Shown: one piece after another, positions 9,028 to 18,544 of the stretch | Position numbering within the stretch: the first letter of the stretch is position 1 | Layout: each line of letters starts with the position of its first letter | Source: Pedobacter schmidteae | Lineage (GTDB): Bacteria; Bacteroidota; Bacteroidia; Sphingobacteriales; Sphingobacteriaceae | Reading direction: 5' to 3' | Assembly: GCF_900564155.1 (NCBI RefSeq) | Contig: NZ_LS999839.1 | Span: forward strand, 1,113,097 to 1,177,096 | Length of the DNA: 64,000 nt | The notes under the pieces: generated by a model | Told to the model about the DNA's origin: nothing | Database searches by the model: none | The model's input: only the letters and a program-made list of their open reading frames with translations | Program-made: the position numbers and the translations under genes

Positions 9028-9063
9028 AGGCTGTCGTATGGTAACGCCTGCGACAGCCTTTTT
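9028..9063 (+). terminator. Terminator after ftsH
   Basis: AGGCTGTCG (9028-9036) pairs with CGACAGCCT (9051-9059) across a 14-nt loop, followed by TTTTC and more T. It ends rsfS-ftsH just before the LUD gene. Confidence 0.8.
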
Positions 9064-9071
9064 CATTTTCT

Positions 9072-9725
9072 ATGCAGGAAAACATTTCTTCAAAAGAGCT
9101 CATGCTAAAAAAGATAAGGAAAGCCCTTCTGGAAAGAAGAGACAACCCTTATCCCAATTTAGAAGACACCCCGCTATACCAGGAGAGTGCCGACCATACA
9201 GAATATCCCGAAATTCTGTTTGCAGAACAACTTACCGCAGTTTCCGGAAATTTTATCTATTGTGAAAACGGCATAGAATTTATTGAAAATATCCTCCAAT
9301 TGGCCGAAAAATTCAACTGGAGAAAAATATACTGCTGGGAACCCGAATTACAGGACCTGCTGGCCACCTACGAATTTCCCTTTTACAAGACCGATAAGGA
9401 CTTTGAAATGGCTGAGGTAGGTATAACCCTATGTGAAGCGCTTATCGCCCGTAATGGCTCTGTAATGGTGTCCAATCAAAACGCAGCAGGACGCAGGCTT
9501 AGTATATTCCCGCACCATCATATTGTAATAGCCCGTACCGGGCAAATGGTAATGGATCTTAAAGACGCTTTCAAAATGATCAAAGATAAATATGGCAATC
9601 AGATCCCGTCGATGATCAGTACCATCACAGGGCCGAGTAGAACAGCCGATATTGAGAAAACTTTGGTACTTGGCGCACACGGACCTAAAGAATTATTCGT
9701 ATTTTTAATTGACGATTTTTCTTAA
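9072..9725 (+). CDS. LUD-domain protein (LutC/YkgG-like)
   Basis: A 217-residue protein with the LUD fold pattern: EVGITLCEALIARNGSVMVS, then RLSIFPHHHIVIA and a C-terminal TGPSRTADIEKTLVLGAHGPKEL. These match the LutC/YkgG subunit of lactate-oxidation complexes. No LutA or LutB partner is in the window, so a lactate role is not supported by context. Its place directly after ftsH is, as far as I recall, common in Bacteroidota. The ATG at 9072 lies 9 bp after the T-run of the ftsH terminator, so some read-through or its own promoter is needed. Confidence 0.8.
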   Translation: MQENISSKELMLKKIRKALLERRDNPYPNLEDTPLYQESADHTEYPEILFAEQLTAVSGNFIYCENGIEFIENILQLAEKFNWRKIYCWEPELQDLLATYEFPFYKTDKDFEMAEVGITLCEALIARNGSVMVSNQNAAGRRLSIFPHHHIVIARTGQMVMDLKDAFKMIKDKYGNQIPSMISTITGPSRTADIEKTLVLGAHGPKELFVFLIDDFS

Positions 9726-9750
9726 TCTAATATATTTATCTTAAGTTTAT

Positions 9751-9775
9751 ACCGTACACCAAAACAGTATACGGT
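9751..9775. repeat. Small inverted repeat before the KAS III gene
   Basis: ACCGTA (9751-9756) and TACGGT (9770-9775) form a 6-bp stem around a 13-nt loop, 5 bp before the ATG at 9781. There is no T-run, so a leader hairpin or operator is as likely as a terminator for the LUD gene. Confidence 0.3.
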
Positions 9776-9780
9776 TCAAA

Positions 9781-10863
9781 ATGGGCATTAAAACAAAGTT
9801 AAACTCGGTTATTACGGGTACAGGAAGTTATATTCCAGAGAATATTATCTCAGGGAATGCCTTTTTGAACGCTGATTTTTACGACAATGGCGTAAAGTTG
9901 GAAAAGGAGAATACAGAAATCATCAGCAAATTTACGGAGATTACCGAAATCAATGAACGCAGGTACATTGATGAAGATCAGGTGAGCAGCAACATTGCCG
10001 CAATTGCAGCGCAACGCGCAATAGACGATGCAGCCATTGACAAAGAAAGTCTGGATCATATTATATTCTGTCACAACTTTGGAGATGTAAAATGCGGCAG
10101 CAACCGCATGGACATTTTACCTTCGCTGGCCGCAAAAATCAAGCAGATTTTACAAATTCAAAACCCCGATTGTGTAGCCTACGACCTTATATTTGGCTGC
10201 CCCGGCTGGGTACAGGGGGCCATACAGGCCAATTACCTGATACAAAGCGGCGACGCCAAAAGGGTAATGGTCATCGGTGCCGAGACCCTCTCCCGGATTA
10301 TTGACCCACACGACCGCGACAGCATGATTTTTTCGGATGGTGCTGCAGCCGTCATTTTTGAAGCGCAGGAGGACGAACAGCCATTGGGCATCATTGCGCA
10401 TAAAACACAAACTTATGCGGCCACACACGGTTCGCTGCTCGTGATGGGTAAAAGTAATAACCCCGATGAACAAAACGGCAATGCCTACCTCAAAATGAAC
10501 GGCCGTAAACTATACGAATTTGCCGTATCAACTGTGCCTCAGGTGGTAAAAACAGCCATCGACAAATCCGGAATTGGCATCGAGGACATTAAAATTGTCT
10601 TTATTCACCAGGCCAACGGAAAGATGGACAATGCCATTATGAAACGTGTATTTAAGCTTTACAACCTGGATACGGTGCCCGAAAACCTGGTACCCATGAC
10701 CATCTCCTGGCTTGGAAACAGCTCCGTAGCTACCATTCCTACCTTGTTGGACCTGGTTAGAAAAGGAAAGGTTAAAGATTATAGTGTAAATAAAGGCCAG
10801 TATGCAGTGTTTGCTTCCGTTGGTGCCGGAATGCACATCAACGCTTTTGTATACCGCTTTTAG
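9781..10863 (+). CDS. 3-oxoacyl-ACP synthase III family protein (stand-alone)
   Basis: A 360-residue thiolase-fold enzyme with the KAS III Cys-His-Asn triad: C140 (DLIFGCPGW), H276 (IHQANGK) and N313 (WLGNSS). Such enzymes condense an acyl-CoA with malonyl-ACP to start fatty-acid or related chains. It is longer than ordinary FabH and is not beside plsX or other fab genes, so it is probably a specialised paralogue; its starter unit is unknown. The C-terminal codons overlap the end of the convergent TPR gene by about 4 bp. Confidence 0.88.
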   Translation: MGIKTKLNSVITGTGSYIPENIISGNAFLNADFYDNGVKLEKENTEIISKFTEITEINERRYIDEDQVSSNIAAIAAQRAIDDAAIDKESLDHIIFCHNFGDVKCGSNRMDILPSLAAKIKQILQIQNPDCVAYDLIFGCPGWVQGAIQANYLIQSGDAKRVMVIGAETLSRIIDPHDRDSMIFSDGAAAVIFEAQEDEQPLGIIAHKTQTYAATHGSLLVMGKSNNPDEQNGNAYLKMNGRKLYEFAVSTVPQVVKTAIDKSGIGIEDIKIVFIHQANGKMDNAIMKRVFKLYNLDTVPENLVPMTISWLGNSSVATIPTLLDLVRKGKVKDYSVNKGQYAVFASVGAGMHINAFVYRF

Positions 10864-12356
10864 TTCATCCGTTTAAGGCTATCCCGGGCTTCACTTTCAA
10901 TACTGTTTTCGTATTGATGGCCTTTCATATTAATCGCTGTATTAAAGCTTGCCCTGGCCTGTGGATAGTTCCTCTTTTTCATATAAATTTTGCCCATAGC
11001 CAAGGCCGAATTGGCCGCAAAATAAGCTTTCAAGCCTTTTCCGTAGTTTACTGCCTTCTGATAATTTTCAAGTGCGGCATCCCATTTGCCCAGCTCATCA
11101 TTGTTCCTGCCCAGGCGGTAATAATACTCTGTTTTGTCCTTAACCGCGCCTAGTTCCGTTTCTTTAACTGCCGATAAGGTTTCCAGCGATTTACTGTAAT
11201 AACCACCATCAAACAGCAAACGGGCTTTCAACAGGCCAACATTTGGAGGATCGGCAGCCACTTCATTTAAAGCCTGCTTATCGCGCTCATTAATGGTCAT
11301 ACCAACACCCTTTACCTTGGCAACATACTGATTGTAGCCCTTCAGGTCGCCCGAAATCAATTCAATCCAGCCCAGGTGCAGATAACTGTCTTTTACATAA
11401 CTTACGCCTTTATTCGCCAGCAAAAACTTGTTAAAATAAGCAGCGGCCGTCAGGTCAAGCTTATTTAGCCGCGCAATTCCCATCAGATAATCCAGATAGG
11501 GAAAAGGCTGATACTGCGCTCCTGACGGCCTTTCCGAAAGGGTAGTAATCGCTTCTTCATTATGCCCCTTTTTGGCGCATACATACGCTTTAAGATACGA
11601 TTTCAATAAACTGGCCTCTGCTATCCTTCCGGTAAATTTAATCGTTTCTGCGTAAGCATTTTCGCTATGCGCCACATCTACCAGCACAAAGGAATAATAA
11701 AAGACGACTTCTTCATAAAAAGGTTCGTAGCTGGATGTCGGTAAACCGGCAGCAAGCTTCTGCATCATAGCCAGGCCGTTTTTTACATTGCCCTTTATGC
11801 CGAAGGTAGAGAGTGTGCTTTTCATAAAGCCATCGGGCAAACTCCCCAAAACAGCATTGATGAGCCCCAGACCTTTATAATTCAATTCAAAAGCCGGATA
11901 TTTCTTAGCATTTTCCTGCAGATAAGCATTGGCCCTTTTTATTTCCATGGCAGCATTAAACTGCTCGCCAAAGCGGCCTCTTATTAATGCCCATTGCAGG
12001 TTAATTTCTGCCTGGGCATATAAACTATAGGGCGAAGCCTCCCTATCCTCTTCAATCTGATCCAGCCGGGCACCTTTATTGCCCTTCAGTTTATCAAAAT
12101 CTTCTTTATTATCAGAGGTCAGCAACTGAAAAAAATCAGCGTAGTTTTCCAGCAAAGGCACTATAGAATTTTTCGGATTGGTCCGTTTTTCGGCTGCAAT
12201 CAGCTGCCGGGCGCTATGCAACTTCAGTTCAAAAATCAGACCGTAAGCCTTTAAACAATTTGCGTTGAAATCAAACTTTGCAAACAAAGATCCTGGTAAA
12301 AACAACAGCAATACTGCTAAAAATCCCGTCTGTTTTAGTGAAATATTTTTCTGCAT
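10860..12356 (-). CDS. Secreted tetratricopeptide-repeat protein
   Basis: A 498-residue protein with a clear signal peptide (charged MQKNISLKQ, hydrophobic core, LFA cleavage region near residue 26). At the C-terminus are TPR-like repeats, for example YYRLGRNNDELGKWDAALENY-type and MGKIYMKKRNYPQARASFNTA-type units. No enzyme motif is visible, so a periplasmic scaffold role is inference. It is convergent with and slightly overlaps the KAS III gene. It is not part of an obvious operon. Confidence 0.7.
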   Translation of the reverse strand: MQKNISLKQTGFLAVLLLFLPGSLFAKFDFNANCLKAYGLIFELKLHSARQLIAAEKRTNPKNSIVPLLENYADFFQLLTSDNKEDFDKLKGNKGARLDQIEEDREASPYSLYAQAEINLQWALIRGRFGEQFNAAMEIKRANAYLQENAKKYPAFELNYKGLGLINAVLGSLPDGFMKSTLSTFGIKGNVKNGLAMMQKLAAGLPTSSYEPFYEEVVFYYSFVLVDVAHSENAYAETIKFTGRIAEASLLKSYLKAYVCAKKGHNEEAITTLSERPSGAQYQPFPYLDYLMGIARLNKLDLTAAAYFNKFLLANKGVSYVKDSYLHLGWIELISGDLKGYNQYVAKVKGVGMTINERDKQALNEVAADPPNVGLLKARLLFDGGYYSKSLETLSAVKETELGAVKDKTEYYYRLGRNNDELGKWDAALENYQKAVNYGKGLKAYFAANSALAMGKIYMKKRNYPQARASFNTAINMKGHQYENSIESEARDSLKRMN

Positions 12357-12469
12357 CTTTTAATTTTTCTAGGAATATCAATTTCATATAACGCCCGCCA
12401 ACCCCCTTCTATTTTTCGCCGGCCCTTTATTTTTTAACCACAATGCCTAATTTTTTCAGATTAAAGCAC

Positions 12470-12501
12470 AAAAAAGGGCCAGATGGAATTTCTGACCCTT
12501 T
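12470..12501 (-). terminator. Terminator after the zinc-ribbon gene
   Basis: On the minus strand AAAGGGTCAGA (12501-12491) pairs with TCTGGCCCTTT (12483-12473) with one G-U pair, followed by a T-run. It lies 20 bp after the stop codon at 12522. Confidence 0.8.
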
Positions 12502-12521
12502 ATATCTTATTTTAGACAATA

Positions 12522-13265
12522 TTAAACCGGCGCAACTTCCTGAGTCAACGCTTCGTCTACTAAAATACGTCCACAATGTTCGCAAACGATGATCTTCTTA
12601 CGCTGACGAATGTCCAGCTGACGCTGAGGAGGGATCTGATTGAAACATCCTGAGCAAGAATCACGGTCGATAGTTACTACAGCCAATCCGTTATTTGCAT
12701 TTCCTCTTAAGCGGGTATAAGCCACCAAAAGGCGCTCATCAATTTGAGTTTCTGCTTGCTCTGCTTTTTTAAGCAATCCCTGCTCATCTTTTTCTGTCTC
12801 AGCAGTAATGGTTTCCAGCTCGCTCTTTTTCAGCTCAAGGTCTTTTTTTCTCGACTCTAAATCGGCCAATGCTTTATCGTAAATCTCAGTTTTTTGAGTA
12901 ATATCAAATCCGAATTCTCTGATTTTCTTCTCACAAACCTGAATCTCAAGCGTTTGTATCTCAACCTCTTTAGTTAAGGCATCGTACTCACGGTTATTTT
13001 TAACATCTTTTAATTGAGTCTCGTATTTTTTGATCAGGTTTTGAGCTTCCTTGATCATATTTTTACGCGTTACAATTGCATCTTCAGTATCGTCCAATTC
13101 AGCTTTGAATTTTTGAATACGTGTTTCCAGTCCTGCTACGTCATCTTCTAAGTCGGCAACTTCCATTGGCAGCTCTCCGCGTATCTGGCGTATTTTATCA
13201 ATCTGGGTATGCAGGGTTTGTAATTCGTATAAAGCTTTTAGCTTTTGCTCTACAGTTTGTTCCAT
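12522..13265 (-). CDS. Coiled-coil protein with C4-type zinc ribbon (DUF164 family)
   Basis: A 247-residue protein. Residues 1-180 are charged heptad-like coiled coil, and the C-terminus carries a four-cysteine zinc ribbon: C204, C207 (CSGC) and C228, C231 (CEHC). The IPPQRQLDIRQRKKI segment between the pairs is typical of the DUF164/C4-type zinc ribbon family, whose role is unknown, though RNA or DNA contact has been proposed. The stop of the upstream NIF3-like gene and this ATG overlap by 1 bp (TAATG), so the two are translationally coupled. That pairing is common in Bacteroidota. Confidence 0.88.
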   Translation of the reverse strand: MEQTVEQKLKALYELQTLHTQIDKIRQIRGELPMEVADLEDDVAGLETRIQKFKAELDDTEDAIVTRKNMIKEAQNLIKKYETQLKDVKNNREYDALTKEVEIQTLEIQVCEKKIREFGFDITQKTEIYDKALADLESRKKDLELKKSELETITAETEKDEQGLLKKAEQAETQIDERLLVAYTRLRGNANNGLAVVTIDRDSCSGCFNQIPPQRQLDIRQRKKIIVCEHCGRILVDEALTQEVAPV

Positions 13266-14362
13266 TAAATGAAATAATTTATGGGGTTTGTGTTATGCTC
13301 CGTTAAACGGATTGCAAAGTTAGGAAATTTTTCTTGAATAATATCTATCAACAAATCAGATGTAAATTGTTCACTCTCAAAGTGTCCGATATCGGCGATC
13401 ACTATTTTTTCATCTGCATCAAAAAACTCGTGGTATTTAAAATCGGCTGTCACAAACACATCTGCTCCTGCGGCTATGGCTGCATTGAGTAAAAAACTGC
13501 CAGAGCCCCCGCAAACCGCTATTTTTCTGACTTTTTTTGGCAAAAGGCGCGTATGTCTGATCACGGTGGCGTCCATATTGTTTTTCAGCATCTTCAAAAA
13601 ATCAGTACCTTCCATGCCTTCCTCCAGCCAGCCAATCATTCCTGCCCCAACATTGTCCAACTTGTTTTCCAATGCATAAATATCGTAAGCAACCTCTTCA
13701 TAGGGGTGATGCTCAAATAATGCCAGCATCACTTTTCGTTCGTCCTGAGCCTTAAAAATGGTTTCTATTCTAATTTCGGGCTCCTGATGCTGTATTCCTA
13801 TTTCTCCCACAAAAGGATCCGAGTCTTCACCGCCCGTAAAAGTGCCAAAGCCCTCGGCATTAAAGCTACATTCACTGTAATTGGCAATATCTCCTGCACC
13901 GGCACTAAACAGGGCGTCCCTAAGCATTTCGGCCTGTGCGGTTGGACAAAAAGTAACCAGTTTCTTCAGCACGCCGCTTTTTGGGCTTAGTATTTTTGTG
14001 TTTTTCAGGCCCAACCGGCGGCTGATCACCCCGTTTACCCCATGTTGCACATGATCCAGATTGGTATGTATGGCATACAAAGCAATGTTATTTCTGATGG
14101 CCTTTAGCACCACCCGCTCTACATAATTTTTGCCGGTAATTTTTTTCAATCCCTTAAAAACAATCGGATGATGGGTAATCACCAGGTTACACTGGTGCAA
14201 AATAGCCTCGTCTACCACCTTTTCCAGGCAGTCAAGTGCCACCAATGCGCCATGAACTTCGGCTTCAGGATCGCCCACTATCAGGCCGGAATTGTCGTAA
14301 TCTTCCTGGTAATTTAATGGCGCAAAGGCCTCCAGGTGCTTTATTAAAACAGATAACTTCAT
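13265..14362 (-). CDS. NIF3-like dinuclear metal-centre protein (DUF34)
   Basis: A 365-residue protein with the NIF3/DUF34 pattern: NYQEDYDNSGLIVGDP (about 18-33), NLVITHHPIVFKGLKKI with the metal-binding histidines, LYAIHTNLDHVQHGVN, and C-terminal VTADFKYHEFFDA and ADIGHFESEQFTSD. The extra central domain makes it the long form typical of Bacteroidota and Firmicutes. The family forms hexamers with two metal ions and has GTP cyclohydrolase 1 type 2-like annotation, but the real reaction is unsettled. It is coupled to the zinc-ribbon gene. Confidence 0.92.
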   Translation of the reverse strand: MKLSVLIKHLEAFAPLNYQEDYDNSGLIVGDPEAEVHGALVALDCLEKVVDEAILHQCNLVITHHPIVFKGLKKITGKNYVERVVLKAIRNNIALYAIHTNLDHVQHGVNGVISRRLGLKNTKILSPKSGVLKKLVTFCPTAQAEMLRDALFSAGAGDIANYSECSFNAEGFGTFTGGEDSDPFVGEIGIQHQEPEIRIETIFKAQDERKVMLALFEHHPYEEVAYDIYALENKLDNVGAGMIGWLEEGMEGTDFLKMLKNNMDATVIRHTRLLPKKVRKIAVCGGSGSFLLNAAIAAGADVFVTADFKYHEFFDADEKIVIADIGHFESEQFTSDLLIDIIQEKFPNFAIRLTEHNTNPINYFI

Positions 14363-14389
14363 ATCCCGTAAATATACGATAGATTTTAA

Positions 14390-14749
14390 TTACTGGATAT
14401 TGCCCATTTTAACCATTTGCAAACTTTCGAAAACCATTTTCTGGTTGTATTCAAAAGCCAGGCTTTTATGGTTTACCAGGTCTATAATGGTTCCAATAAA
14501 ACACAATCCGGCGGTAAAGAAATACAAAATACCCATCCCAATCTGTCCTACTAAAAACCTCGATAGCCCAAATACAAAAAAACCGAGTATACAATACAAA
14601 ATCATATCATCCGGGTTGCGGCGTTTGCTGCTATAAATCATTAAAAATCCCCTCAGCTGTTGTTCGCTAAATCCTGTAGTCGCAGTCTGCAAGTACGAAT
14701 ATTCCTGCGGCGAAATGCCCGGCAGCGACATAAATGGTGAATCAAACAT
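14390..14749 (-). CDS. TM2 domain-containing membrane protein
   Basis: A 119-residue protein. The C-terminal two-thirds is a TM2 domain: a charged linker (RRNPDD), a helix (ILYCILGFFVFGLSRFLVG), a turn, a second helix (GILYFFTAGLCFIGTIIDL) and a short tail. TM2 proteins are small membrane proteins without an assigned reaction. It overlaps the upstream DUF2752 gene by 8 bp, so the two are coupled. Confidence 0.8.
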   Translation of the reverse strand: MFDSPFMSLPGISPQEYSYLQTATTGFSEQQLRGFLMIYSSKRRNPDDMILYCILGFFVFGLSRFLVGQIGMGILYFFTAGLCFIGTIIDLVNHKSLAFEYNQKMVFESLQMVKMGNIQ

Positions 14750-15062
14750 ATCCTTCCTCCTTATTTTTTATTTTAATTTTCTTCCAATTCATTTTAATCA
14801 ACGTTACAATCCTGTAACTTATAATCAGCAGGGCCGGTATCCCAAACCAATGTGCCTTTATACTTGCTGCAACATCTCCCTGCAGTAAGTGTGCTATGGC
14901 ATGTCCTATGCCACAACCCGGGCACCATTTAAATCCCATATTGGCCAGTGGACAAAGCGTAAAATGTGTTTCATGTCCGCTCACATCTGCTGTTCCCAGC
15001 AAAACCAAAGCTGTAATCCAAAAAAACAGCTCAAAAGGTAAATGTTTCCATCTGTTCATCAA
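14742..15062 (-). CDS. DUF2752 family membrane protein
   Basis: A 106-residue protein with the DUF2752 hallmark CPLANMGFKWCPGCGIGHA (about 37-55): cysteines in CP-x(8)-CPGCG, flanked by hydrophobic segments at residues 9-25 and about 73-92. Function is unknown. It pairs with the overlapping TM2 gene, a pairing that I recall as frequent. It is divergent from mfd. Confidence 0.8.
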   Translation of the reverse strand: MMNRWKHLPFELFFWITALVLLGTADVSGHETHFTLCPLANMGFKWCPGCGIGHAIAHLLQGDVAASIKAHWFGIPALLIISYRIVTLIKMNWKKIKIKNKEEGYV

Positions 15063-15180
15063 TCGGGTTAAATATAAGCAATCTACCTTAAATCCCTTAT
15101 AAAACGGCTCCTGCCAATCCGCTTTTAACTTTAGATCAATGGATTGAAACTTTGTTACATTTAAAGCCCGTCATAAATCT

Positions 15181-15188
15181 TACATTTG
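15181..15188 (+). promoter_or_regulatory. Probable -7 element of mfd
   Basis: TACATTTG matches TAnnTTTG and ends only 4 bp before the GTG start at 15193, so the transcript would begin at about the start codon. The -33 element is unclear: TTTG at 15151 is 26 nt away, longer than usual. Confidence 0.4.
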
Positions 15189-15192
15189 TAAG

Positions 15193-18100
15193 GTGAACAT
15201 CCGCGACCTGATCAACAGATATAAAACAGATGAGCGTATTGTAGCATTGGCAAAAGCCCTTAACGCTGGCAAAGGCACCAAACTTCAGCTAAAAGGTTTA
15301 GTAGGCTCTTCCGATGCAACAATTGCAATGGCTAGCTATTTCCTTTTACACAAGCCTCAGTTATTTATACTTCCGGATAGGGAAGAAGCCTCTTATTTTT
15401 TGGCCGACCTGGAAAGCATCCTGGACAAAGAAGTGCTGCTTTTCCCTTCTTCTTTCCGTAAAGCCTTCGATTTTACCCAGGTAGATACCGCCAATGTACT
15501 GGCCCGGGCCGAGGTTTTAAATGAACTGAACCACCATTCCGAATACGGAAAAATTATGGTGTCGTACCCCGAGGCCATTGCCGAAAAGGTAATTGACCGC
15601 TCGGTATTGGAAAAAAATACACTCGAAATTAGTTTAAATGCCAAATTGGGCATCGACTTTATCAACGAATTTTTAATCGATTACGACTTTAACCGTACCG
15701 ATTTTGTATACGAACCGGGGCAGTTTTCTATCCGTGGTGGTATCGTAGATATCTTTTCTTTTTCGCACGACCTGCCGTACCGCATTGAGTTTTTTGGTGA
15801 CATTGTCGAAAGCATCCGCACTTTTGAAGTAGAAAGTCAGCTTTCGGTAGAAGATGTAAAAACCCTCACCATCATCCCCAATGTACAAAGCAAATACCTT
15901 ACGGAAAACAACATCAGCATTCTCGATTATATCGAAAAAGACACCCAGCTGTGGTTTAAGGATATAGAATTTACACTCGATATTGTAAAAGGGGGCTATA
16001 AAAAAGCGGTTGAGCTTTGGAAAGCACTGCCGGCAAAGGACAAACAGGAAAACCAGGACTGGATAGACCCTAAATTTGCCTTTACGGATGAAAAAATGAT
16101 GGGAGATATGTTCCATGATTTTGCCGTAGTAGAATTTGGAAAACAGTTTTTTTATAAAACAGATCATGTTTTTCAATTCGAAACCAAGCCTCAGCCTTCC
16201 TTTAACAAAGATTTCAGCCTGCTGATTCACAACCTTAAGGAAAATGAAAAACAAGGCATCCACAACTTCATTTTTAGCGCCTCTACTAAACAAACGGAAC
16301 GTTTGTATGCCATACTGGATGACATTGATAAAACCGCCAAATTTACCCCTGTACATATTCCTTTAAGGGAGGGTTTTGTAGACGGCCAACAAAAACTGGC
16401 TTGTTATACCGACCACCAGATTTTTGACCGTTTTTACAAATACAAGCTCAAAAGAGGTTATCAACGCAGTCAGGCCATCACTTTAAAAGAACTGAGGGAC
16501 CTTAAGCCTGGCGATTTTGTAACCCATATAGACCACGGAATAGGCAAGTATGCCGGCCTGGAAAAAGTAGAGGTGAATGGCAAAACCCAGGAAATGATCA
16601 GGCTGGTGTATGCCGATAACGACCTGCTGTATGTCAACATCAACTCCTTAAACCGCATTGCTAAATACAGCGGAAAGGATGGTACCGCACCCAAAATGAA
16701 CAAGCTGGGTACCGAAGCCTGGGACAAACTAAAAAAAACAACTAAAAAAAAAGTTAAAGACATTGCCCGCGATCTGATTAAGCTATATGCTTTAAGAAAA
16801 TCGCAGGTAGGAACCGCTTTTAGTCCGGATGGCTACCTGGAAACCGAACTTGAAGCATCTTTCATTTACGAAGATACCCCCGACCAGGAAAAAGCAACCA
16901 GCGACGTAAAAAAAGATATGGAAGCTCCACATCCTATGGACCGGCTGGTTTGTGGTGATGTAGGTTTCGGAAAAACAGAAATTGCCATCAGGGCTGCTTT
17001 TAAAGCGGCAGCTAACGGAAAACAAGCTGCAGTATTGGTGCCAACCACCATTTTGGCCCTGCAGCACTTTAAAACCTTTTCCAGTCGTTTAAAAGATTTC
17101 CCCTGCACAGTTGATTACATCAACCGTTTCAAAACCAATAAACAAATTAAAGATACCCTGGTCAAAGTTGCCGAAGGCAAAGTGGATATCATTATAGGCA
17201 CCCATCGGTTGCTTAGTAAAGATGTCAAATTCAAGGATCTGGGCATCATGATTATTGATGAAGAGCAAAAGTTCGGTGTAAGCTCTAAAGAAAAATTAAG
17301 GGCTTTAAGGGTTAATGTAGATACGCTTACCCTTACAGCGACGCCTATTCCACGTACTTTGCATTTCTCGTTAATGGGTGCACGCGACTTGTCTATCATG
17401 AGTACGCCACCACCAAACCGGCAGGCGGTAAATACCGAATTGCATGTTTTTAATGATAAACTGATCCAGGATGCCGTTCAATTTGAGCTGGACAGGGGCG
17501 GGCAAGTATTTTTTATCCATAACCGGGTAAATGATTTGCCTCAATTAGGAGGTTTAATACAGCGCCTGGTGCCAAAAGCACGTATTGGTATTGCCCATGG
17601 GCAACTGGATGGCGATCAGCTGGAGGATGTGATGCTCGATTTTATCAACGGCGAAAAGGATGTGCTGGTAGCTACCACCATTATTGAGGCCGGTTTGGAC
17701 ATTCCAAATGCCAATACCATCATCATCAATCATGCCCATATGTTTGGGTTGAGCGATTTGCACCAGATGCGGGGCAGGGTAGGCCGATCCAATAAAAAGG
17801 CCTTTTGTTACCTGTTAAGCCCTCCTTTATCTACCCTCACTTCGGAAGCCCGAAAACGCCTTAGCGCCATAGAAGAGTTTTCAGACCTCGGGAGCGGCTT
17901 TAACATTGCCATGAGGGATTTGGATATCCGCGGGAGCGGAAACCTGTTAGGCGCCGAGCAAAGCGGCTTTATTGCCGAAATAGGCTTCGAAATGTATCAT
18001 AAAATTTTGGATGAAGCCATACAGGAACTCAAAACCGATGAATTTAAAGATCTGTTTAAAGATGAACCTCTAAGGCCTTTCGTTAATTTTACCCAGATAG

Positions 18101-18534
18101 ATACCGACCTGGAACTTTATATTCCTGATGATTATGTAACCAACATCACCGAAAGGTATAACCTGTACACGGAGCTGTCAAAAATTGAAAATGAAAGCCA
18201 GCTGAAGGCTTTTGAACTGTCATTGAAAGACCGCTTTGGTCCTGTGCCGGCACCGGTAAAAACCATGCTCAGCGTATTGAGGTTACAATGGGTGGCCAAA
18301 AAACTCGCATTTGAAAAGCTGAGTTTTAAAAAGGGCATATTGCGCGGTTATTTCATTACCGACAAACAATCGGCCTTCTTTGATTCCATCATGTTCAATA
18401 AAATATTGCACTTTGCACAGATCCATCCACGTTTATGCAACCTGAAGGAAGTTAAAGACTCGCTCCGCATTGCCTTCGATAACCTGAATACGGTTGATGA
18501 GGCCGTAGAAATGTTGGAAATGGTAGTGAATTAA
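15193..18534 (+). CDS. mfd: Transcription-repair coupling factor Mfd
   Basis: A 1113-residue Mfd that removes stalled RNA polymerase from lesions and recruits UvrA. Order: UvrB-homology region at the N-terminus (FIRGGIVDIFSF-type block), RNAP-interaction domain (PGDFVTHIDHGIGKYAGLEKVEV), then the RecG-like translocase. That carries Walker A GDVGFGKTE (about 587-595), DEEQ (about 688-691) and TATPIPRT. The C-terminal domain follows. The start is GTG; no ATG fits, and the family pattern begins NIRDLINRYK. DUF3820 follows 10 bp downstream. Confidence 0.97.
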   Translation: MNIRDLINRYKTDERIVALAKALNAGKGTKLQLKGLVGSSDATIAMASYFLLHKPQLFILPDREEASYFLADLESILDKEVLLFPSSFRKAFDFTQVDTANVLARAEVLNELNHHSEYGKIMVSYPEAIAEKVIDRSVLEKNTLEISLNAKLGIDFINEFLIDYDFNRTDFVYEPGQFSIRGGIVDIFSFSHDLPYRIEFFGDIVESIRTFEVESQLSVEDVKTLTIIPNVQSKYLTENNISILDYIEKDTQLWFKDIEFTLDIVKGGYKKAVELWKALPAKDKQENQDWIDPKFAFTDEKMMGDMFHDFAVVEFGKQFFYKTDHVFQFETKPQPSFNKDFSLLIHNLKENEKQGIHNFIFSASTKQTERLYAILDDIDKTAKFTPVHIPLREGFVDGQQKLACYTDHQIFDRFYKYKLKRGYQRSQAITLKELRDLKPGDFVTHIDHGIGKYAGLEKVEVNGKTQEMIRLVYADNDLLYVNINSLNRIAKYSGKDGTAPKMNKLGTEAWDKLKKTTKKKVKDIARDLIKLYALRKSQVGTAFSPDGYLETELEASFIYEDTPDQEKATSDVKKDMEAPHPMDRLVCGDVGFGKTEIAIRAAFKAAANGKQAAVLVPTTILALQHFKTFSSRLKDFPCTVDYINRFKTNKQIKDTLVKVAEGKVDIIIGTHRLLSKDVKFKDLGIMIIDEEQKFGVSSKEKLRALRVNVDTLTLTATPIPRTLHFSLMGARDLSIMSTPPPNRQAVNTELHVFNDKLIQDAVQFELDRGGQVFFIHNRVNDLPQLGGLIQRLVPKARIGIAHGQLDGDQLEDVMLDFINGEKDVLVATTIIEAGLDIPNANTIIINHAHMFGLSDLHQMRGRVGRSNKKAFCYLLSPPLSTLTSEARKRLSAIEEFSDLGSGFNIAMRDLDIRGSGNLLGAEQSGFIAEIGFEMYHKILDEAIQELKTDEFKDLFKDEPLRPFVNFTQIDTDLELYIPDDYVTNITERYNLYTELSKIENESQLKAFELSLKDRFGPVPAPVKTMLSVLRLQWVAKKLAFEKLSFKKGILRGYFITDKQSAFFDSIMFNKILHFAQIHPRLCNLKEVKDSLRIAFDNLNTVDEAVEMLEMVVN

Positions 18535-18544
18535 ACCTCTTAAA

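Noticed and set aside
9072..9725. Lactate-utilisation operon (LutC-like gene)
   Set aside because: LutA and LutB are not beside it, so only a LUD-domain protein is supported.
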